Part shown: positions 57,317-64,000 of the stretch, in pieces
Layout: each line of letters begins with the position of its first letter
How positions within the stretch are numbered: position 1 is the first letter of the stretch
Source: Streptomyces xinghaiensis S187
Lineage (GTDB): Bacteria > Actinomycetota > Actinomycetes > Streptomycetales > Streptomycetaceae
NCBI RefSeq assembly: GCF_000220705.2
Contig: NZ_CP023202.1
Span: 5,858,501-5,922,500 of the forward strand
Direction of reading: 5' to 3'
DNA: 64,000 nucleotides
The notes under the pieces: model-generated
The model's database searches: none
Told to the model about the DNA's origin: nothing
Seen by the model: the letters and a program-made list of their open reading frames with translations, nothing else
Made by a program: the position numbers and the translations under genes

Positions 57317-57682
57317 GTGGACACCGCATCGCCCCCGCCCCAGGGGAACGACTACACGCAGAGAACGGCGCTCGGCGCCGTGGCGTACCGCGAGGCGCAG
57401 GAGAGTGCCGAATTCGCTGAACTGCGCCACGCACACCGCTCCTTCGCGTTCCCGCTGACCATTGCCTTCATCACCTGGTACTTCCTGTACGTGCTGCTGT
57501 CCAGCTACGCGGGCGGTTTCATGGGCACCAAGCTCCTCGGGAACATCAACGTCGCCTTCGTCCTGGGCGTGGCGCAGTTCGTGAGCACCTTCCTCATCGC
57601 CTGGTGGTACTCCCGCCACGCCGAGGCGAAGCTCGACCCCAAGGCTGACGCGATCAAGGCCCGTCTGGAGGGTCAGGCATGA
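57317..57682 (+). CDS. DUF485-family membrane protein
   Basis: 121 residues with two membrane segments (about 55-75 and 90-115), FAFPLTIAFITWYFLYVLLSS and VAFVLGVAQFVSTFLIAWWY. DUF485 proteins are regularly encoded before acetate-type sodium/solute symporters. The stop overlaps the symporter start by four bases. The GTG at 57317 follows GGAGAG. Function: probable accessory subunit of the symporter. Confidence 0.88.
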   Translation: MDTASPPPQGNDYTQRTALGAVAYREAQESAEFAELRHAHRSFAFPLTIAFITWYFLYVLLSSYAGGFMGTKLLGNINVAFVLGVAQFVSTFLIAWWYSRHAEAKLDPKADAIKARLEGQA

Positions 57683-59316
57683 GCAATCTCTCCCTCGACA
57701 CGGCCACGGTGCTGGCAGCCGGTGACGCCAGTGAGCACCGCGTTCTGATCATCAGTCTCTTCGTGGCCTTCGTTCTCGCCACCCTCGGCATCACCATCTG
57801 GGCCGGCCGGCAGACGAAGGACGCCACCGACTTCTACGCCGGCGGCCGCTCCTTCACCGGTTTCCAGAACGGTCTGGCGATCTCCGGCGACTACATGTCG
57901 GCGGCGTCCTTCCTGGGCATCGCGGGCGCCATCGCCCTCTTCGGGTACGACGGCTTCCTTTACTCCATCGGCTTCCTCGTCGCCTGGCTGATCGCGCTGC
58001 TGCTCGTCGCCGAGCCGCTCCGCAACTCCGGCCGGTTCACCATGGGTGACGTGCTCGCCTTCCGTATGCGGCAGCGCCCGGTCCGCACCGCGGCCGGTGT
58101 CTCCACCATCGTGGTCTCCATCTTCTACCTGCTCGCCCAGATGGCCGGCGCGGGCGCCCTGGTGGCGCTCCTCCTCGGCATCAGCTCCGAGGCCGGCAAG
58201 ATCTCGATCGTGATCCTGGTCGGCATCGTGATGATCCTCTATGTCGCCATCGGCGGCATGAAGGGCACCACCTGGGTCCAGATGATCAAGGCGGTGCTGC
58301 TGATCGCGGGTACGCTCCTGATCACGGCGCTGGTCATGTTCAAGTTCAACTGGAACATCTCCTCGCTGCTCGGCGCCGCGGCGGAGAACAGCGGCAAGGG
58401 CGCGGCCTTCCTGGAGCCCGGCCTCAAGTACGGCGTCGACTCGATGACGAAGATCGACTTCATCTCGCTCGGTCTCGCCCTCGTGCTCGGCACCGCCGGT
58501 CTCCCGCACATCCTGATCCGCTTCTACACGGTGCCGACCGCCCGGGTCGCGCGGAAGTCCGTGAACTGGGCCATCGGCATCATCGGCGGCTTCTACCTGA
58601 TGACCATCGCCCTGGGCTTCGGTGCCGCGGCGCTGCTCAAGCAGGAAACGATCATAGAGTCGAACGCGGCGGGCAACACGGCGGCACCCCTCCTCGCGCA
58701 GGAGATCGGTGGCGGCGCGGGCTCCGCGGGCGGCGCGATCCTGCTCGCGGTCATCTCCGCGGTCGCCTTCGCCACCATCCTCGCGGTGGTCGCCGGCCTG
58801 ACCCTGGCGTCCTCGTCGTCCTTCGCGCACGACCTGTACGTCAACGTCATCCGCAAGGGCAACGCCTCCGAGAAGGAGGAGGTCCGCGCGGCCCGCTGGT
58901 CCACCGTCGGCATCGGCGGCGCGGCCATCTTCCTCGGTGTGTTCGCCCGCGACCTGAACGTGGCCTTCCTGGTCGCGCTCGCCTTCGCGGTCGCCGCCTC
59001 GGCCAACCTCCCCACCATCCTCTACAGCCTCTTCTGGAAGCGCTTCACCACCCAGGGCGCGCTGTGGTCGATCTACGGTGGTCTGGCGTCCTCGGTGCTG
59101 CTGGTGCTCTTCTCGCCGGTCGTGTCGGGCAAGGAGAGCTCGATGTTCTCCGGTGTCGACTTCCAGTGGTTCCCGCTGTCGAACCCCGGTCTGATCTCCA
59201 TCCCGCTGGGCTTCCTGCTCGGCTGGGTCGGCACCCTGCTCTCCAAGGAGCAGCCGAACATCGACAAGTACGCGGAGCTGGAGGTGCGTTCCCTCACCGG
59301 TACGCACGCCCACTGA
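57679..59316 (+). CDS. Sodium/solute symporter, acetate (ActP) type
   Basis: 545 residues and about 13 membrane segments, solute:sodium symporter family. FYAGGRSFTGFQNGLAISGDYMSAASFLG near the N-terminus is the characteristic sodium-site segment of ActP-like members. It likely imports acetate or another short monocarboxylate. It is coupled to the DUF485 gene. Confidence 0.88.
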   Translation: MSNLSLDTATVLAAGDASEHRVLIISLFVAFVLATLGITIWAGRQTKDATDFYAGGRSFTGFQNGLAISGDYMSAASFLGIAGAIALFGYDGFLYSIGFLVAWLIALLLVAEPLRNSGRFTMGDVLAFRMRQRPVRTAAGVSTIVVSIFYLLAQMAGAGALVALLLGISSEAGKISIVILVGIVMILYVAIGGMKGTTWVQMIKAVLLIAGTLLITALVMFKFNWNISSLLGAAAENSGKGAAFLEPGLKYGVDSMTKIDFISLGLALVLGTAGLPHILIRFYTVPTARVARKSVNWAIGIIGGFYLMTIALGFGAAALLKQETIIESNAAGNTAAPLLAQEIGGGAGSAGGAILLAVISAVAFATILAVVAGLTLASSSSFAHDLYVNVIRKGNASEKEEVRAARWSTVGIGGAAIFLGVFARDLNVAFLVALAFAVAASANLPTILYSLFWKRFTTQGALWSIYGGLASSVLLVLFSPVVSGKESSMFSGVDFQWFPLSNPGLISIPLGFLLGWVGTLLSKEQPNIDKYAELEVRSLTGTHAH

Positions 59317-59493
59317 TCAGCTGATCGCAGCACCGCACCCGCGAGGGTGAGAGCGGCCCCACCACGGAGCGGGGTGCGCGGCCCCGGTGGACAACTCGAA
59401 TGTCACCGGAGTCGCGTACCCTGCACGGAACGGAGCCCGGAGCCTCGGCCCCGGACTCCGCGTCCGCAGGAACCCGTGGGAGGGGCCGCTTTC

Positions 59494-60483
59494 ATGCTCA
59501 TCGACACCTTCGGACGGGTCGCCACCGACCTGCGCGTGTCCCTCACCGACCGCTGCAATCTCCGCTGCACCTACTGCATGCCCGAAGAGGGCCTCCAGTG
59601 GCTGGCCAAGCCGGACCTGCTCACGGACGACGAGATCGTCCGGCTGATCGGCATCGCCGTCACCGAACTCGGGGTCGAGGAGGTCCGCTTCACCGGCGGC
59701 GAGCCGCTGCTCCGTCCCGGGCTGGCCGGCATCGTCGAGCGCTGCGCCGCCCTGGAGCCCCGCCCCAGGATGTCCCTCACGACCAACGGCATCGGGCTGG
59801 AACGCACCGCCGGTGCCCTGCGCGACGCCGGCCTCGACCGGGTCAACGTCTCCCTCGACACCCTGCGGCCCGAGGTCTTCCGCACCCTGACCCGCCGCGA
59901 CCGTCACCGGGACGTCCTCCGGGGCCTGGAGGCCGCCCGCGCCGCCGGCCTCGACCCCGTCAAGGTCAACACCGTCCTGATGCCGGGTCTCAACGACGAC
60001 GAGGCGCCCGACCTGCTCGCCTGGGCCGTCGAACACGGCTACGAACTGCGCTTCATCGAGCAGATGCCGCTCGACGCCCAGCACGGCTGGACCCGGGAGG
60101 GCATGATCACCGCCGGCGAGATCCTGGCGAGCCTCCGCACCCGTTTCCACCTCACCGCCGAGGGCGAGGACGAGCGCGGCTCCGCGCCCGCCGAGCGCTG
60201 GCTGGTGGACGGCGGCCCCGCCCGCGTGGGCGTCATCGCCTCCGTGACCCGCCCCTTCTGCCGGGCCTGCGACCGCACCCGGCTCACCGCCGACGGCCAG
60301 GTGCGCACCTGCCTCTTCGCCCGCGAGGAGTCGGATCTGCGCGGCGCGCTGCGCTCCGGGGCACCGGACGAGGAGATCGCCCGGCTGTGGCGCACGGCGA
60401 TGTGGGGCAAGAAGGCCGGTTCCGGGCTGGACGATCCGTCCTTCCTCCAGCCGCAGCGCCCGATGTCAGCGATCGGCGGCTGA
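59494..60483 (+). CDS. moaA: GTP 3',8-cyclase
   Basis: 329 residues, radical SAM. The N-terminal iron-sulfur motif is CNLRCTYC and the C-terminal cluster FCRACDRTRLTADGQVRTC; the chain ends with Gly-Gly, as in MoaA. It makes the first intermediate of molybdenum-cofactor synthesis from GTP. ATG at 59494 has GGGAGG upstream; the frame is open further back with no homology. The 3' end overlaps the convergent gene at 60466 by 18 bases. Confidence 0.94.
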   Translation: MLIDTFGRVATDLRVSLTDRCNLRCTYCMPEEGLQWLAKPDLLTDDEIVRLIGIAVTELGVEEVRFTGGEPLLRPGLAGIVERCAALEPRPRMSLTTNGIGLERTAGALRDAGLDRVNVSLDTLRPEVFRTLTRRDRHRDVLRGLEAARAAGLDPVKVNTVLMPGLNDDEAPDLLAWAVEHGYELRFIEQMPLDAQHGWTREGMITAGEILASLRTRFHLTAEGEDERGSAPAERWLVDGGPARVGVIASVTRPFCRACDRTRLTADGQVRTCLFAREESDLRGALRSGAPDEEIARLWRTAMWGKKAGSGLDDPSFLQPQRPMSAIGG

Positions 60484-60786
60484 AGGGCCGCTTCCCCCGC
60501 CCTCCCCGGTCCCTTCCGTCCGCGCGTCCGCCCGGGAGCTCTCCCAGTCGGCGAACGGCACCACGTCCTTGAGGAAACCGCGGGCCCCGAGGAACGACGA
60601 CAGATGCTCGCGGTGCTCCTCGCAGGCCAGCCAGGTCTTGCGCCGCTCCGGCGTGTGCAGCTTGGGATTGTTCCAGGCCAGCACCCAGACGGCCGGGGCC
60701 CGGCAGCCCTTGGCGGAGCACGGGGGAGGGCCGTCGCCGGACGGTTCGGCGCGCGGGGGGAACGGGGGGTCCTGGGGAGCGTTCAC
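60466..60786 (-). CDS. Small conserved protein of unknown function
   Basis: 106 residues. The core CSAKGCRAPAVWVLAWNNPKLHTPERRKTWLACEEHREHLSSFLGARGFL has three Cys and two His that could bind zinc (CxxxxC plus CxxH). The C-terminal 20 residues are Gly/Ser-rich. Similar proteins are common in actinobacteria with no known function. A GTG start follows TAGGCT by 6 bases on the minus strand: likely leaderless. It overlaps the end of moaA. Confidence 0.72.
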   Translation of the reverse strand: MNAPQDPPFPPRAEPSGDGPPPCSAKGCRAPAVWVLAWNNPKLHTPERRKTWLACEEHREHLSSFLGARGFLKDVVPFADWESSRADARTEGTGEGGGSGPSAADR

Positions 60787-60975
60787 GGGCCCAGCCTAGG
60801 GCCGGGGACCCGGCGCGACGCGGGGCGGGGGCGGCCACGGGCGGGCGGTGCGGAAGGAGAGGCACTCGCGACAGGACGCCGGGGAAACCGGAAGCGGAGC
60901 CGCCGGTTCGGACATGGCGACGCCGGGCAGCCACGGGGGGAGCCGCCCGGCGTCGGTCCGTCGCCCCGACGGGGG

Positions 60976-61056
60976 ATGCGGAGCGCGTACGCAGTATGGC
61001 ACGGAGGACACACGCCGGTGCACTGGAACCGCATGATTGATCTGAGCATTTCTTGA
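60976..61056 (+). CDS. Possible 26-residue small ORF
   Basis: The frame from ATG to TGA encodes a peptide rich in Trp and His (AVWHGGHTPVHWNRM). Third positions near the end are AT-rich (ATT, GAT, ATT, TCT), unlike genes here. GGGGG precedes the ATG. It may be a small protein or noncoding sequence; I do not recognise it. Confidence 0.2.
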   Translation: MRSAYAVWHGGHTPVHWNRMIDLSIS

Positions 61057-61071
61057 GCTTGGCGGACCGTT

Positions 61072-61485
61072 TCACCGGCCGTCGCGGGGCCCCTCCGCTC
61101 CGTTCCCACCGCCCGGTTCCCCGTCCTCCCGGGCACCGGCCGCCTCCGCGCCGGATTCCGGCCCGGGTTCCGGGCGGCCGTCCACCGGCCTGCCCTCCAG
61201 CACCGGCCGGGCCGGTTCCGTCAGATACGCGGACGGCAGGGCGACGGCGTTCTCCCGCCCCCCGTTGGCGATCACCACGGCGATGTACGGCAACAGCACG
61301 CCCAGGACGAGCGCGACCACCGCGACATGCCGTTCCACATTCCAGAGGACCGCGGCGAGCACCACCGAGACCGTGCGCACCGACATCGAGATCACATAGC
61401 GCCGCTGCCGCCCCCGCACGTCGTCGGCCAGCCCCTGCCGGGCCCCGGTGATCCGGAAGACCTGCGTCTCCTTCTTCTTCCGCAT
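61072..61485 (-). CDS. DUF3099-family membrane protein
   Basis: 137 residues. The conserved start is QVFRITGARQGLADDVRGRQRRY, followed by two membrane segments (about 33-50 and 55-75) and an acidic Pro/Glu/Gly-rich tail. Members are small actinobacterial membrane proteins without assigned function. The ATG at 61485 is chosen because it starts the conserved domain. Confidence 0.8.
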   Translation of the reverse strand: MRKKKETQVFRITGARQGLADDVRGRQRRYVISMSVRTVSVVLAAVLWNVERHVAVVALVLGVLLPYIAVVIANGGRENAVALPSAYLTEPARPVLEGRPVDGRPEPGPESGAEAAGAREDGEPGGGNGAEGPRDGR

Positions 61486-61700
61486 CGCGTTCCACCACCT
61501 GAGTCCGTGCCGGGCACCCCGCGACCGGCGTTCCGTCCACGGTACGCCGGGCCGGCCCGGGACCGCCCCGGGGGTACCGGTCCTTCCCGCCGGGAGGCAC
61601 TGCGCCGGGCCGCGTAGTCCCCCCTCCGACATGCGGCGTAGGGAAACCGGGCGGAGACTGGCGGGGATGGGTTCACACCGTCGTACGAGGAGGAGTGACC

Positions 61701-61985
61701 ATGGGTTGGTTGTGGGCGATCGTCCTGGGCCTGGTCCTGGGCGTGCTTGCCCGGGGAATCCTCCCCGGGAGGCAGAACATCCCGCTCTGGCTGACCGTCA
61801 TCTGCGGCATGCTCGGCGCGGTGGGCGGCAACGCCCTGGCCCGGGCCGTGGGCGTGGAGACGACCAGCGGCATCGACTGGTGGCGGCACGCCTTCCAGCT
61901 GGCCGGAGCCATCGTGGTCGTCGCCCTGGTGGCCCCGCTCTGGGCCAGGATGCGCGGCGGGACACGTCACCGCGAAAGGGCGTGA
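61701..61985 (+). CDS. GlsB/YeaQ/YmgE-type small membrane protein
   Basis: 94 residues with three membrane segments: WLWAIVLGLVLGVLARGI, LWLTVICGMLGAVGGNALA and FQLAGAIVVVALVAPLW. This is the transglycosylase-associated/stress-response family, now seen as small membrane proteins linked to stress. GAGGAGG lies 6 bases before the ATG. Convergent with tyrS. Confidence 0.82.
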   Translation: MGWLWAIVLGLVLGVLARGILPGRQNIPLWLTVICGMLGAVGGNALARAVGVETTSGIDWWRHAFQLAGAIVVVALVAPLWARMRGGTRHRERA

Positions 61986-62120
61986 GGCGCGGGCGGCCCG
62001 GCGGCCCGGCGTACGAAGCGCGCACCGGGCCGCGGACGGGCTGCCGGGTCCGGACCAGGGACCCCGCCCGGCACGCGCGTCACGTGCCCGGCGCGGGGGG
62101 CCACCGGTCCTCGGCCCGGC

Positions 62121-63536
62121 TCAGGCGTCCGTCACCCGGGCGAGCTTCCGCCCCGCCTTGAGGTAGATCTCCGCGGCGCCGATGGCCCCGGCCTCGGCCA
62201 GTGACTCGGCCAGCACCTCACCCAGCGGGCGGGCGGCCGCGGCCTCGGACAGGACGACGGCCCGCTGGCCGTTCTCGGTCTCCACCACCAGCCGCAGCCC
62301 GTTCTGCTTGGCGATCCGCCGCGCCGCCGAGACGCTGGGGGTGAACTCCAGCACCTTCGTCAGGACCACCGCCACGGTCTCGGTGCCGTGCTCGGCCACG
62401 TCGACCCCCGGCAGCTCCCCGACGTCCGAGAAGCTCCGCCGCGAGAACTGCGCGGTGAACCCGGCCCGCGCGGCCATCGCCGCCTCCACCCCGTGGAGCG
62501 CCGCGACCACCTCGCCGGCCAGCACCTTCTTGAGGTCCATCGGATGCAGCACGCGGTCCGCGACCCGGCCGAGGGCGAGCTCGATCTCCTCGTCCGTCCA
62601 CTCGGTCCACGCCTTGAGGTACGGCTCCATCAGCCGGTCCGGCACCGACATGATCTTGCCGAAGACATCGTCGGCCGCGGCGGTCAGCCCGACGTAGTTG
62701 CCCTTGGACTTGGACATCTTGGCGCCCGTGCCGTCCGTGCCCTCGATCAGCGGCATCGTCAGCACGAGCTGCGGCCGCTGCCCGCGCAGCTCCATCAGCT
62801 TCCGGCCCATCTGCAGGTTCAGCAGCTGGTCCGAGCCGCCCACCTCCACATCGCAGTCCAGCGCCACGGAGTCCAGGGCCTGCGCGATCGGGTAGAGCAG
62901 CTCCGACATGGTCAGCCCGGAGCCGGCGGCCAGCCGGTTGCGGAAGTCCTCGCGCTGGAGCAGCTGCGAGGCCGGTACCTGGGACAGCAGCTCCAGCAGC
63001 TCCGGGAAGGTGTACGGGGACAGCCACTCGCTGTTCTGCCGGAAGCTGACCTTCTCGAAGTCGAAGAACGGCCGCACCTGCTGCCGGTACCCGGCGAGGT
63101 TGGCGGCGATCTCCTCGTCCGTCAGCGGCGGGCGCTCCGCCGTCCGGCCCGAGGGGTCGCCGATCTTGGCGGTGAAGTCCCCGATGAGCAGGGTGACGTC
63201 GTGCCCCATCCGCTGGAAACGGCTGAGGACGATCACCGGCACCGCGTGCCCCAGATGCACATCGGCCGCCGTCGGGTCGATGCCCAGCTTGATGTGGAGG
63301 CCCCGACCCTCCGCGCGGCGCTCCTCGATCCGCGCGGCGAGCTGCTCCACCCCCGGCAGCACCTCGACGCAGCGGGCGCCGATCAGCTCCGCCTGCTCCT
63401 TCGCCGGCAGGTCGGACAGGTCCAGATAGCGCCTGGCCTTCGTCTCCGTGAGCAGCCGCTCCACGGCCTGGTCGGAGGAGAGGTCCTGCGCCAGCAGTTC
63501 GCTGGTGCGCGTGACGGAGTCGCCGAGGCGTGTCAT
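62121..63536 (-). CDS. tyrS: Tyrosine--tRNA ligase
   Basis: 471 residues, class I synthetase. HIGH motif is HLGH in PTAADVHLGHAVPV; KMSKS is in GAKMSKSKGNYVG. The C-terminal S4-like RNA-binding domain starts near ARRIAKQNGLRLV. It charges tRNA-Tyr with tyrosine. The first 30 residues are variable. A 57-base gap separates it from the TldD/PmbA-family gene, which reads in the same direction. Confidence 0.95.
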   Translation of the reverse strand: MTRLGDSVTRTSELLAQDLSSDQAVERLLTETKARRYLDLSDLPAKEQAELIGARCVEVLPGVEQLAARIEERRAEGRGLHIKLGIDPTAADVHLGHAVPVIVLSRFQRMGHDVTLLIGDFTAKIGDPSGRTAERPPLTDEEIAANLAGYRQQVRPFFDFEKVSFRQNSEWLSPYTFPELLELLSQVPASQLLQREDFRNRLAAGSGLTMSELLYPIAQALDSVALDCDVEVGGSDQLLNLQMGRKLMELRGQRPQLVLTMPLIEGTDGTGAKMSKSKGNYVGLTAAADDVFGKIMSVPDRLMEPYLKAWTEWTDEEIELALGRVADRVLHPMDLKKVLAGEVVAALHGVEAAMAARAGFTAQFSRRSFSDVGELPGVDVAEHGTETVAVVLTKVLEFTPSVSAARRIAKQNGLRLVVETENGQRAVVLSEAAAARPLGEVLAESLAEAGAIGAAEIYLKAGRKLARVTDA

Positions 63537-63593
63537 CGTGTCGTTCCCGCGGATCGAAGGGGAGAGGTCGGGGGTCAGTCTAGAGGGGCCCGC

Positions 63594-64000
63594 TCACACC
63601 CCCTGGCTGACCGAGCTCATGTGGAAGTCCGGGACGCGCAGCGCCGGCATCGCGGCCCGGGTGAACCAGTCGCCCCACTCCCGGGGGAGGGTGCGCTCGG
63701 TGACGCCCGCCTCCGTGGCCCGGCCCAGCAGCGAGACCGGCGACTCGTTGAAGCGGAAGTTGTTCACCTCGGCGGTGACCTCGCCCTTCTCGACGAGATA
63801 GACGCCGTCCCGGGTCAGCCCGGTGAGCAGCAGCGTCGCCGGGTCCACCTCGCGGATGTACCAGAGGCAGGTCAGCAGCAGACAGGGCCCGTCGTGGCCG
63901 GAGGCCGCCACCATGTCGTCCAGGGAGCGGCTGCCGCCCGCGTCCAGGACGAGGTTGTCCATGCCCGGGGCGAGCGGCAGACCGGTCAGTCCCGCGGTGT
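63594..64000 (-). CDS. TldD/PmbA-family metallopeptidase, C-terminal part (5' end outside window)
   Basis: About 135 residues are visible. The C-terminal domain shows MDNLVLDAGG, LTCLWYIREVDPATLLLTGLTRDGVYLVEKGEV and ending FRFNESPVSLLG, typical of TldE/PmbA. These proteins form zinc metalloproteases with TldD, which process peptides such as modified antibiotics. A tldD partner would lie upstream, outside this window. The gene reads toward tyrS in the same direction. Confidence 0.85.
   Translation of the reverse strand, partial: TAGLTGLPLAPGMDNLVLDAGGSRSLDDMVAASGHDGPCLLLTCLWYIREVDPATLLLTGLTRDGVYLVEKGEVTAEVNNFRFNESPVSLLGRATEAGVTERTLPREWGDWFTRAAMPALRVPDFHMSSVSQGV

Noticed and set aside
1..64000. 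Insertion sequences, integrases, attachment sites, prophage, CRISPR arrays
   Set aside because: No transposase or recombinase motifs, no direct-repeat arrays with spacers, and no tRNA-linked integration site were seen.

Overview
The window is high-GC (roughly 70%) actinobacterial chromosome and almost certainly comes from a Streptomyces. Signs of this are heavy G/C third-position bias, many GTG starts, four-base ATGA/GTGA overlaps, hydroxyectoine genes, an LAxTG sortase-anchored protein, sugar ABC transporters without their own ATPase, and gene order from about 21.9 kb to the end that, from memory, follows the S. coelicolor chromosome around SCO1867 to SCO1818. No mobile element, CRISPR array, rRNA or tRNA was recognised.

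Region 1 (1-4.8 kb) is a DeoR-family regulator tail followed by a polyol/sugar ABC operon (lipoprotein, two permeases) with a zinc-dependent polyol-type dehydrogenase. Region 2 (4.9-21.7 kb) looks like a pectin/uronate (possibly also arabinose) utilisation locus: uronate dehydrogenase, an unrecognised 402-residue protein divergent from it, a GntR/FCD regulator, a DHDPS-family keto-deoxy-sugar-acid dehydratase, an IlvD/Edd dehydratase, a second ATPase-less ABC transporter, a Gfo/Idh/MocA oxidoreductase, a secreted PL1 pectate lyase and an alpha-ketoglutarate-semialdehyde dehydrogenase. Together they suggest secreted pectin cleavage, uptake, oxidation to sugar acids, two dehydrations and entry as 2-oxoglutarate. 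A shared operator-like sequence TAGTAAGCGCT lies in front of two of the transcription units.

Region 3 (21.9-25.3 kb) is ectABCD on the minus strand. Region 4 (25.7-28.1 kb) has an amidohydrolase and a sortase-anchored surface protein. Region 5 (28.3-37.5 kb, minus) is a seven-gene cobalamin operon headed by a B12 riboswitch and a good promoter. Region 6 (37.8-43.8 kb) has a PiT phosphate transporter with a PHO box, a class II aldolase, an alpha/beta hydrolase, a large unknown protein and a VOC protein.

Region 7 (43.9-46.4 kb) couples a possible leaderless seven-codon upstream ORF, an ABC-F ATPase and gbn, a small GATC-binding nucleoid protein; both genes have GATC clusters in front. Region 8 (46.4-64 kb) holds mostly housekeeping genes: enoyl-CoA hydratase, a non-canonical SDR, GH15, SURF1, a Cys-rich zinc protein, a DEDDh-BRCT exonuclease, a sterol-desaturase-like enzyme, two tandem subtilases, an acetate-type symporter pair, moaA, small membrane proteins, tyrS and a TldD/PmbA-family fragment. 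A theme of the whole window is the large number of genes that have a -10 hexamer 6-8 nt before the start codon and no leader.
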